Part shown: piece after piece, positions 9,156 through 15,401 of the stretch
How positions within the stretch are numbered: position 1 is the first letter of the stretch
How the letters are laid out: each line of letters opens with the position of its first letter
Program-made: the position numbers and the translations under genes
NCBI RefSeq assembly: GCF_000246945.1
Contig: NZ_BAEX01000022.1
Location: 1 to 40,066, forward strand
Reading direction: 5' to 3'
Origin: Myroides injenensis M09-0166
GTDB lineage: Bacteria > Bacteroidota > Bacteroidia > Flavobacteriales > Flavobacteriaceae
Length of the DNA stretch: 40,066 nucleotides
Notes under the pieces: model-generated
Told to the model about the DNA's origin: nothing
Database searches by the model: none
The model's input: the letters and a program-made list of their open reading frames with translations, nothing else

Positions 9156-9557
9156 AATAATACCTGGGAACTCAGGAATAAGTATAAGTAATCCAAAAAC
9201 AATTCTCTACCTTTTTTTTTCATTGTATACATTATTAACTGAGCATTATATTTTTTACCATACCGGCAAGCTGTTTTACCTTTTACAAAACCTATCACGT
9301 CTTGATTGATATTTTTACTTGTTCAAGGGCATATAACAAAACCTATTATTTATAAGGTAACTGAGTTTTCTTATTATAATACAACAAAGGCACACAGTCA
9401 TTATTTGATACATCTATCTTAATTATCAAGTTCTCTATACCATCCCAGAGTGCCATCCTTATCCTACGCATGAGCAGCGGTAATTAAATAATACAATACT
9501 AAAGTATCAACAGAAAAGACTGTCTTAAAAAATTAAAAGAAACAGCCTCTTCTTAAA
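9156..9557. other. Island spacer with broken short frames
   Basis: No intact gene is visible. On the minus strand, 9163-9340 carries an open stretch (GFVKGKTACRYGKKYNAQ) in the frame of the damaged 5' end of the neighbouring membrane-protein gene, and 9346-9471 carries a 41-codon frame. An imperfect hairpin near 9515-9555 could be a degenerate terminator. The region looks like decayed coding sequence. Confidence 0.4.
9346..9471 (-). other. 41-codon open frame, possible gene remnant
   Basis: From ATG 9471 the frame encodes 41 residues with protein-like composition (RMALWDGIENLIIKIDVSNN, ending YYNKKTQLPYK). It reads like a C-terminal fragment, and an in-frame stop lies just upstream of the start. 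No family was recognised. It could be a remnant of a larger island gene or chance. Confidence 0.25.
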
Positions 9558-9872
9558 TCAAACTAGTTGTAACTCAATATACCTTAAGTAATTATCATTA
9601 TTAGCTTCTATCAAATCCTTTACTTTTTCATTTACTATTATTCCACCAAATGAATTCATAATATCTCCATCTATTTTATCTTTTATAATTCCCCAATGCG
9701 TATATTTAACAAAACCTTTCTTATCGGATATTACTTTCAATTATTTGTAGTAATTCTTTATTGTGTTTTCCATATTTGATATAGTTAAAAGATTCTCCAT
9801 CTTGAGGATATTTTTAATTTTTTCTTACTTTTAGTTTCTTTTTTGATCATAATTATCAATTAAATAGTTCAT
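9558..9872 (-). pseudogene. Frameshifted remnant of a small protein gene
   Basis: Three frames must be joined to give a continuous product. It starts at ATG 9872 (MNYLIDNYDQ), moves through an A-rich stretch and an in-frame TAA, continues as YPQDGESFNYIKYGKHNKEL in a second frame to about 9725, and finishes in a third frame (SDKKGFVKYTHWGII..., stop at 9558). The last 60 codons are open only from a TTG, with a stop immediately before it, which argues against an intact gene. The C-terminal FGGIIVNEKVKDLIEANN vaguely recalls bacterial immunity proteins of the Imm11/DUF1629 type, a weak resemblance. Confidence 0.45.
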
Positions 9873-10047
9873 TCTCTAGCTTTATTAGCTTAGATACTAA
9901 ATAAACTTACAAACCATCTAATAAAATCTTCATCACAATTCAAAGAATATCATCATAAAATCACCTTACTAAAGGCTTTAGTAAAGGATTTTATTGGGGA
10001 GTCCTCTCTAGATTTGAAGTATAAATTTTAATCAACTAGAGAATGAA
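9868..10047. repeat. Perfect 12-bp inverted repeat TTCATTCTCTAG / CTAGAGAATGAA
   Basis: The arms are at 9868-9879 and 10036-10047. Each arm contains the start codon of a divergent frame: the pseudogene (ATG 9872) on the minus strand and the initiator-like gene (ATG 10043) on the plus strand. The two 5' ends are therefore mirror copies over 12 bp, with a 156-bp centre. Confidence 0.6.
9966..9984. promoter_or_regulatory. 19-bp dyad TTACTAAAGGCTTTAGTAA
   Basis: Nine-bp perfect arms surround a single central G, too tight for an RNA hairpin loop but good for a dimeric DNA-binding protein. It is centred between the two arms of the larger 12-bp inverted repeat and ends 58 bp before the initiator-like gene. 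It is a candidate operator or origin element for the adjacent replication module. Confidence 0.5.
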
Positions 10048-10540
10048 TTACATCAAACACCTTACACATTGGTTTGAACTATTAAAGAACAATGAAGAAG
10101 TCAAACCTTCTCTCATCGCAATGTACATCACACTTTTTCAAATGTGGAATCAGAACAGATTTATCAAGTCGTTTATCATCAATAGACCAGAGCTAATGAC
10201 ACTCTGCAAGATGGGAAGTAAAACCTCTTATAGCAATTGCATGAGTGATATGCATCGATGGGGATGGCTACACTACACTCCTAGTAATTCTAAATACGGA
10301 TCGAGTACTGTAACTCCTAAAAACTGGAGTTATGTATCTAAAAAAACAGATGATAAAGAGGAATATTCAAAGACTAGTAGCGGGACTAGTACCTATACCA
10401 CAACAGAAACAAGTACTGGGACAAGTAGGATGATGACTACTGGACAAGAACAGGGTCACAATAATAAAACATATAAACAACAAACAAATAATAATAAAGA
10501 ATTAAATAATTTTAAAAAGAACTATCATGAACCAATGTAA
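10043..10540 (+). CDS. Initiator-like winged-helix protein of a mobile-element replication module
   Basis: The first 100 residues match the pattern of a protein common in Bacteroidota prophages and elements, usually placed just before a DnaC-like ATPase: YIKHLTHWFELL, SLIAMYITLFQMWNQNRF, then a helix-turn-helix-like KMGSKTSYSNCMSDMHRWGWLHYTPSN. By analogy with lambda O and P it may bind an origin and load the ATPase. This is recalled family knowledge, not a database result. Residues 105-165 are low-complexity T/S/N-rich linker (TSSGTSTYTTTETSTGTS) ending FKKNYHEPM. The gene overlaps the ATPase gene by 14 bp, so they are translationally coupled. Confidence 0.7.
   Translation: MNYIKHLTHWFELLKNNEEVKPSLIAMYITLFQMWNQNRFIKSFIINRPELMTLCKMGSKTSYSNCMSDMHRWGWLHYTPSNSKYGSSTVTPKNWSYVSKKTDDKEEYSKTSSGTSTYTTTETSTGTSRMMTTGQEQGHNNKTYKQQTNNNKELNNFKKNYHEPM
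10372..10427 (+). repeat. Iteron-like short repeats inside the initiator-like gene
   Basis: GACTAGTA occurs at 10372 and 10384, and ACAAGTA at 10409 and 10421, each pair with 12-bp spacing. They encode the repeated T-S-x-G-T-S linker. The repeats may exist for the protein sequence, for an embedded origin as in lambda O, or both. Confidence 0.4.
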
Positions 10541-11153
10541 ATTACAAATAGCAGATACATTTGATATCATCGGTACGCAAAAGCTTTACAATATGGCAAA
10601 GTGCTGGAAGTACATCTTACAACAGGGCAAGATGATTTATGGCAGCGACTTTATCCTTACTCGACACCACAAAGACGTACTGCACAAGCTTCTGATCTAT
10701 GCTATAGAAGATGAATCTATCATGCAACGATTAGCACTAGATCCCAAAAAAGGTATCTTACTCATGGGTGAACCAGCCACTGGAAAGACGGCTATGATAC
10801 GACTGGTAAAGCCTTTTTTTGCGCGCAAAAAACAATACGAAATAAAAACCTGTAGAGTACTCTCTCAAGATTTTTCGCTCAAAGGTTATGAAATGATTGC
10901 TCCGCTCTTTACTGCTAATGCTAAAGTTATAGTACTAGACAATCTTGGCAAAGAGAATATAGCCAAGCACTATGGGCAGACCTGTAATGTAATACACAAT
11001 ATCATTGAGCATTTTTATGAGCAGCGATACGACCTTACTTTTCCTCGCGTACATATTACGACCACTTTATCTCCTGCCGATTTGGAGCGAAAATATGGCA
11101 TAGGATTTCGCAAGATGCTTACTGAAATGTTTAACGTAATTGTCTGTGAATAG
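10527..11153 (+). CDS. DnaC-like AAA+ ATPase (helicase-loader type)
   Basis: A 208-residue P-loop ATPase with Walker A GEPATGKT (residues 81-88), Walker B VIVLDNLG (134-141), sensor-like HITTTLS (177-183) and a C-terminal arginine region GFRKMLTEMF. The size and motifs fit the DnaC/IstB-like ATPases that load a replicative helicase in phages and integrative elements. It overlaps the initiator-like gene by 14 bp. No transposase of the IstA type is next to it, so IS21 membership is unlikely. The reading frame is intact, but no helicase, primase, integrase or structural gene accompanies it here. Confidence 0.82.
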   Translation: MNQCKLQIADTFDIIGTQKLYNMAKCWKYILQQGKMIYGSDFILTRHHKDVLHKLLIYAIEDESIMQRLALDPKKGILLMGEPATGKTAMIRLVKPFFARKKQYEIKTCRVLSQDFSLKGYEMIAPLFTANAKVIVLDNLGKENIAKHYGQTCNVIHNIIEHFYEQRYDLTFPRVHITTTLSPADLERKYGIGFRKMLTEMFNVIVCE

Positions 11154-11289
11154 GCTCGACAAAGGAGAATAACACCTGAGTCGATGATCGCTCAATACAG
11201 CTTATAAATACCCGCCTTGCCTTACCCAAGGAGCTATAAATGTCTAGAGGTATAATACCTCGCTAACCTACTTTAAAAAACTAAAAATT

Positions 11290-11817
11290 ATGAATGATTA
11301 CCTATCAAAAAAACAATTCTTACTTGACGATATTATGGCAAATTTCTTACCTCTATTACTAAAATACAATCAAGAGATTTATAATAAGTTTATCAATGAC
11401 CTACTACTTGACGTGGTCGAAGTAAGTGAAAATAAAACAATGATGTTTGTTTTGAATAAATTAGTATTTGCAAAAGGTACTGAGGGTGTTACCTTTCCTC
11501 CTATTGGAGAGCCTCACCTAAAGGGATATAATAATTTACAAATTACCTGGGATACACCTATCGATTTACAGCATGAGAAAGGATTTAAAGACGAGTTGTC
11601 GCTAGTAATTTTTAACGCCAGTAAAAACTTACTGGAATACAAAACCTGTAATTGCTTAAAAAAAGAGACAGTCATGGACCATACTTATGTCAAACTAAAA
11701 AAAGATTGGACGTCAGATGAGCTTATTATATGGGGGATCTGGTCTAGATATGACCTCAGAGATCTGACTACGGTAATTGCTAATAGTGATCAAATTCATC
11801 TCTGTGTAATTAGTTAG
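11290..11817 (+). CDS. DUF6266-like protein of unknown function
   Basis: A 175-residue soluble protein. From about residue 50 it follows the pattern of the Bacteroidota DUF6266 family as I recall it: a KLVFAKGT segment, then NNLQITWDTP, a DELSLVIFNASKN strand and a final SDQIHLCVIS, resembling beta-sandwich modules. The usual N-terminal basic GK-rich segment of that family is absent, so the gene may be N-terminally diverged or rearranged. It lies 136 bp after the DnaC-like gene in the same direction and ends before a strong terminator. Assignment is moderate; function is unknown. Confidence 0.5.
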   Translation: MNDYLSKKQFLLDDIMANFLPLLLKYNQEIYNKFINDLLLDVVEVSENKTMMFVLNKLVFAKGTEGVTFPPIGEPHLKGYNNLQITWDTPIDLQHEKGFKDELSLVIFNASKNLLEYKTCNCLKKETVMDHTYVKLKKDWTSDELIIWGIWSRYDLRDLTTVIANSDQIHLCVIS

Positions 11818-11850
11818 CGATATACATCCCTTAATTCTAAATTTAAAAAA

Positions 11851-11898
11851 GCCTTCTGACAATGAGCTAGAAATTCTAAAAACTCAATGTCAGAAGGC
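11851..11898 (+). terminator. Long hairpin terminator after the island module
   Basis: The arms GCCTTCTGACA/TGTCAGAAGGC pair perfectly over 11 bp and extend by four more pairs past one mismatch, preceded by an A run and followed by TTG. The inner loop contains a further TAGAA/TTCTA pairing. It closes the plus-strand module. Confidence 0.75.
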
Positions 11899-12140
11899 TT
11901 GCGTACAAACAAATAATCTTAATAATTACAACAATTTATATTGTATTCTTTTTTGCAACTAACTCAGGAGAAATGTGACGTACAGAACCTCTCAGTTCAT
12001 TCTATTTAAGCGTTTTAATGGTTTGTTTCTCTCTGAAATCACTTGTTTTCGTGCTTGACTGTTTCCTTACTGCTGATTAGTTTCTAATTAACAATTGTTT
12101 ATTTTTTGGGAGGCTTAAGTCAATAAATAAAATAGAATTA
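11899..12140. other. Spacer between island module and merR
   Basis: No gene was seen. Together with the preceding terminator it forms the roughly 320-bp gap between the DUF6266-like gene and the MerR gene. It has slightly more G+C than its surroundings but no clear element. Confidence 0.5.
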
Positions 12141-12461
12141 TTACTTATTTTTCTTAAACTTGTTTAAGGTCTCTTCGATCATCTCCATGCGTTTCTTTAC
12201 TTTATCTGCTGAAGCATCTAAAGTATATCCCTCTTCCATTAATTCTTTTATCAAGAGCATTTTTTTAATATTTTCATAATTGTATCTTCTATTCTTTCCT
12301 TCTTCTTCCGTTAAACTTGTAATGATACCTTTCTCTTCCCAATATCTAATTTGACGTGTCGCAATCCCTGTAATTTGAGCAACTTCCCCTATTCCAACTA
12401 CTAACTTATCTAAAAAATCAAAATCAAAAGACAAATCATTTGCATCCTTACTTTTTTTCAT
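12141..12461 (-). CDS. MerR-family transcriptional regulator
   Basis: A 106-residue regulator. The winged helix-turn-helix (GIGEVAQITGIATRQIRYWEEKG, residues 24-46), wing (RRYNYENIKKM) and a short C-terminal helix (TLDASADKVKKRMEMIEETL) are all present. There is no effector domain or metal-binding cysteine set, so it is a minimal MerR of the type that responds to dimer- or partner-level signals, or acts as a plain repressor. It is divergent from the NTF2-like/isochorismatase pair, and two copies of a 17-bp palindrome lie in the 102-bp shared promoter region, consistent with autoregulation and control of the pair. Confidence 0.9.
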   Translation of the reverse strand: MKKSKDANDLSFDFDFLDKLVVGIGEVAQITGIATRQIRYWEEKGIITSLTEEEGKNRRYNYENIKKMLLIKELMEEGYTLDASADKVKKRMEMIEETLNKFKKNK

Positions 12462-12462
12462 T

Positions 12463-12479
12463 TTGTAACTTATTTACAA
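12463..12479. promoter_or_regulatory. Operator copy 1, TTGTAACTTATTTACAA
   Basis: A 17-bp palindrome (TTGTAA-N5-TTACAA), identical to the copy at 12520-12536. It lies between the -7 box of the merR promoter (12489-12496) and the merR start codon at 12461, over the expected transcription start. Occupancy should repress merR. Confidence 0.7.
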
Positions 12480-12485
12480 TTTATG

Positions 12486-12519
12486 TTGCAAATATAAAAT
12501 TTAAGTACTTCATTTGCAA
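12486..12519. promoter_or_regulatory. Mirror-image Bacteroidota promoters for merR and the NTF2-like gene
   Basis: Minus strand: TTG at 12517-12519, 20-nt spacer, TATATTTG at 12489-12496, a full match to TTG-N19-21-TAnnTTTG. Plus strand: TTG at 12486-12488, 20-nt spacer, TTCATTTG at 12509-12516, one base off. The two promoters overlap almost completely, so only one polymerase can bind at a time. Confidence 0.65.
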
Positions 12520-12536
12520 TTGTAACTTATTTACAA
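12520..12536. promoter_or_regulatory. Operator copy 2, TTGTAACTTATTTACAA
   Basis: Identical to copy 1, with starts 57 bp apart. It begins 4 bp after the plus-strand -7 box, over the expected transcription start of the NTF2-like gene and 27 bp before its ATG. A bound MerR dimer here should block the NTF2-like/hydrolase transcript. Confidence 0.7.
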
Positions 12537-12563
12537 TTAAAGTCAATTTAAAACATTAAATGT

Positions 12564-13052
12564 ATGATTAGAACATTCTTTATTTTACTATTAATAGTAA
12601 CCACATTAAAAACAAATAGTATGTCAGCACAAAACTCCCACGCAGAAGGAGCAAAAGATGAGCTTATTAGTGTTGTAGAAAGAACATTTGCTCAAGGGGC
12701 TTTAAACCAATTGAATATAGAACAAATGAAAATAGGATTTCATCCTGCCTTTAGTATTCTAGTACCCAAAGGGAATGAAATATTTAAACTTTCTTTAGAT
12801 CAATGGATTAAAATTGTCCAAGCCTTTAAAGATACTCATGAACAAGTCAACTCAGGAATACGAAATCTTGAATATAAAATAGAGGTATTAGACCTAACAG
12901 ATAGTACCGCAGTTGTCAGAACGCAGTTTTTTAGGAATAAACAATTAATTATAACTGACTTTTTATCCTACATCAAATTTGACAACTCATGGATGGCAGT
13001 ATCTAAAATATCAAAAGAATATATTACTAACCCTTTAAATCTTGATTTATAA
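12564..13052 (+). CDS. Secreted NTF2-like (lumazine-binding-type fold) protein
   Basis: A 162-residue protein with a signal peptide at 1-23 (MSAQ-NS cleavage region). The mature part resembles the Bacteroidota NTF2-like 'putative lumazine-binding' family: a helical start (DELISVVERTFAQGALNQLNIEQMKIGFHPAF), a middle strand region, and beta strands ending WMAVSKISKEY. Such proteins often bind or process small ligands, but the function of this one is unknown. Its stop codon overlaps the ATG of the isochorismatase-family gene by one base, so they form an operon under the divergent MerR protein. Confidence 0.8.
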   Translation: MIRTFFILLLIVTTLKTNSMSAQNSHAEGAKDELISVVERTFAQGALNQLNIEQMKIGFHPAFSILVPKGNEIFKLSLDQWIKIVQAFKDTHEQVNSGIRNLEYKIEVLDLTDSTAVVRTQFFRNKQLIITDFLSYIKFDNSWMAVSKISKEYITNPLNLDL

Positions 13053-13711
13053 TGAAAAAAGCATTTTTTCTAATACTAACGTTATTGTTTATGAATACCA
13101 TTTTAGCGCAGTCTACTTCAAAATCAGCTTTAATTTTAATTGAAACACAAAACGAATGGATGCATCCTAATGGAAAGCTTAACAAAGCTTTAATTCAAGA
13201 CACTCAAATGATGCAAAACTCTATTACTAATATTGAAAAAGTACTGCAATATGCAAGAGATAACAGAATAGAAGTAATTCACGTAGGGCTTCGCTTCAAA
13301 AAAGGATATCCAGAAATGGGTAAAGCTGAATCAGGGCTACGAAAAGCTATTCCAAATGCAGGAACCTTTGAGGAAAATGAATTTGGAGCTGAGTTTTTTG
13401 AAACAGTAAAACCTTTGACAAATGAATTTATAGTTACTGGGCGTATTGGAGCTAGTGGATTTACAGGTTCTAATTTAGATGTCTATCTAAGAAACAATAA
13501 GATCGATAACCTTTATCTTGTTGGATATGCAACACAAGTTTGTGTAGAAAGTACCTTTAGAGATGCGCATGAAAAGGGATATAATACCTTTGTTATCTCA
13601 GATGCTACAGCAGCTTTTAATAAAACGCAACAAGAGTATTTCTTAGATGAAATTGTACATCATTTTGGGCAGAAATTGACTAGTAAGGAATTTATGAATT
13701 TACACTTTTAA
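13052..13711 (+). CDS. Secreted isochorismatase-family cysteine hydrolase
   Basis: A 219-residue hydrolase of the isochorismatase/nicotinamidase fold with a signal peptide (1-20), which is unusual because most relatives are cytoplasmic. The nucleophile Cys164 is present in GYATQVCVESTFRDA. The usual catalytic Asp is replaced by Glu31 (LIETQNEW), and the usual Lys by Arg131 (VTGRIGASGFTGSNLD). I recall a subfamily with an IExQNEW motif and an Arg at this site, so the changes may define that subfamily rather than loss of activity. It probably acts on an amide, ester or vinyl-ether bond in the periplasm. It is translationally coupled to the NTF2-like gene. Confidence 0.85.
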   Translation: MKKAFFLILTLLFMNTILAQSTSKSALILIETQNEWMHPNGKLNKALIQDTQMMQNSITNIEKVLQYARDNRIEVIHVGLRFKKGYPEMGKAESGLRKAIPNAGTFEENEFGAEFFETVKPLTNEFIVTGRIGASGFTGSNLDVYLRNNKIDNLYLVGYATQVCVESTFRDAHEKGYNTFVISDATAAFNKTQQEYFLDEIVHHFGQKLTSKEFMNLHF

Positions 13712-13742
13712 TAATGCCTCCTACTTTACAACTTAGATTTAT

Positions 13743-13769
13743 AAAACACATCGTTATTGATGTGTTTTT
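13743..13769 (+). terminator. Terminator after isochorismatase-family gene
   Basis: The stem AAAACACATC/GATGTGTTTT has a 6-nt loop followed by T residues, 32 bp after the stop. Confidence 0.8.
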
Positions 13770-13998
13770 ATTATTACAGATTATCTAACTTACTTATTAG
13801 TATTATTTGTTTAAAAACTATTCAACAAACGCACACATTCACAGTTTTAAATCCAAAAAATACATGCTTTGGCCTTATATAAAACCTGGTAATTTTAACT
13901 TTTTTCTTCTTTTATTAAATGTTAGATAATTGATGTATTTTTTAAAATTAATTTTATCTTGTTCCCCTTTAATTCTGTTTTTAAAACAATCAACAACA

Positions 13999-14706
13999 AT
14001 GAATAAAGATCCTCATAAAAAATGGGTAGATTTATTAAAACAAGAAAAAGGAAAAAATAACTCAGTAGCAAAAAAAGAAGTACAACCACTACCCCACTCT
14101 TACTCTTTTATTTTTGATACACTTAATAATAAATTTGAGTTTTTCGATTCTGATTTCACTGCAATTACGGGATATTCTGGACAAGAAATGACTACAGAGC
14201 TATATCTTCAAAATATGCATCCAGAAGATTTAGAAGGCTTCTTTGAAAAGGAAATACGAATACAAGCCTTTACTAACGATTTAAGACACAGCCAAGTCTT
14301 TAAATACAAGTTTGAATTTTGTTATCGAATGCGTAAAAAAGATGGTACTTACTTATTTCTCTTTCAGGAATATCAAGCTTTAGAAGTAAATAAAGAGGGC
14401 TATTGGTCAAAATCTATGGTTAAACATACAGTAATAAACGACCATTGCGATACTTACGATAATACTCACTTTAAAATCTACGACAAGGAACAAGGCGCTT
14501 ATCTCGATCTAGACAATAAAATAAAACTAACAAAGAGAGAATACGAAATTATTCAACTAATAAGAGAAGGGTTAACAAGCAAAGAAATATCTAATACACT
14601 GAATTTAAGTACCAGTACAATTCAAACACACCGAAAAAATATATTGAACAAAACACAAACGCATAGTTTTATTGAATTAATCAAAAAGCTAAATGTTTTT
14701 CAATAG
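13999..14706 (+). CDS. PAS-LuxR one-protein transcriptional regulator
   Basis: A 235-residue regulator. I chose ATG 13999 (MNKDPHKKW); the frame extends to ATG 13930, but the extra 23 residues form a hydrophobic stretch unlike regulators of this kind. A PAS domain (about residues 35-142: [40 protein letters not shown]) precedes a C-terminal LuxR helix-turn-helix (176-233: [33 protein letters not shown]). There is no receiver domain or kinase partner nearby, so it probably senses a small molecule or surface signal directly through the PAS domain. Targets are unknown. Confidence 0.88.
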   Translation: MNKDPHKKWVDLLKQEKGKNNSVAKKEVQPLPHSYSFIFDTLNNKFEFFDSDFTAITGYSGQEMTTELYLQNMHPEDLEGFFEKEIRIQAFTNDLRHSQVFKYKFEFCYRMRKKDGTYLFLFQEYQALEVNKEGYWSKSMVKHTVINDHCDTYDNTHFKIYDKEQGAYLDLDNKIKLTKREYEIIQLIREGLTSKEISNTLNLSTSTIQTHRKNILNKTQTHSFIELIKKLNVFQ

Positions 14707-14806
14707 TATTTACATGGTACAATAGCGTTATTTTTATTTTGATACCTGTACCTGTCTAAAGGAGTAAGTACAGATTAATAAAACGCATATTTCTAGTACA
14801 TAAAAA

Positions 14807-14830
14807 AACCGGTAGTGTACACTATCGGTT
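14807..14830. terminator. Bidirectional terminator between convergent genes
   Basis: A 12-bp stem AACCGGTAGTGT/ACACTATCGGTT with one G-T wobble is flanked by A and T runs. It lies between the convergent PAS-LuxR and GNAT genes and can serve both. Confidence 0.8.
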
Positions 14831-14852
14831 TTCTTTTAGTTCAATATCTTAT

Positions 14853-15401
14853 TTATTTTGCAAGTTTAGAATAAACCGCAGTATCAATGAATTTACCATT
14901 ATAGAACTCATTTTCCTTAAAGTGAGCTTCTTTGACAAAACCACACTTCTCAAGTACTTTCATTGAGCCATAATTCTCAGGGTCAATCAAAGCTTCTACA
15001 GAATATAATCCCATTTGTTTAAATCCGAAGTCTAGTAAGCCATTCAATGCCTCAGGTACATAACCTTTACCTTGATATTCTGGCAATAACATATAGCCTG
15101 CCTCAGCTCTATAATGCTCTAGTTTCATGCGATAGAAACCAATTGTCCCTATCATCTGTCCACTGTCTTTTAGTGTAATCGACCAATTGATACACTCCTT
15201 TTCTGCCATTCGCTCATTTAGCGAATTAATATATGCTATTGCTTCATCCACAGTTGTAGAGAGTGGTCTAGGAATATACTTCATGACATCAGCACTAGAA
15301 CGCATCGCAAAGATTTGTTCTGCATCTCCTAAGTCAGTCGCTCTTAGGATTAATCGTTCTGTCTCTAATATGGGAAATACTTTAAAATTAATATCTAACA
15401 T
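14853..15401 (-). CDS. GNAT N-acetyltransferase, RimJ/RimL-like
   Basis: Transfers an acetyl group from acetyl-CoA to an amine, possibly a protein N-terminus or small molecule. At 182 residues it has the usual RimJ/RimL length. It opens with FPILETERLILRATDLGDAEQIFAMR, typical of that subfamily; the acetyl-CoA pyrophosphate loop is QGKGYVPEAL (about residues 115-124) in AGYMLLPEYQGKGYV, followed by SVEALIDPENYGSMKVLEKCGF. It is a single gene, convergent with the PAS-LuxR gene. Confidence 0.9.
   Translation of the reverse strand: MLDINFKVFPILETERLILRATDLGDAEQIFAMRSSADVMKYIPRPLSTTVDEAIAYINSLNERMAEKECINWSITLKDSGQMIGTIGFYRMKLEHYRAEAGYMLLPEYQGKGYVPEALNGLLDFGFKQMGLYSVEALIDPENYGSMKVLEKCGFVKEAHFKENEFYNGKFIDTAVYSKLAK

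Noticed and set aside
10527-11153. IstB of an IS21-type insertion sequence
   Set aside because: No IstA transposase gene is adjacent; the upstream overlapping partner is a winged-helix replication-type protein, which fits a DnaC-like helicase loader better.
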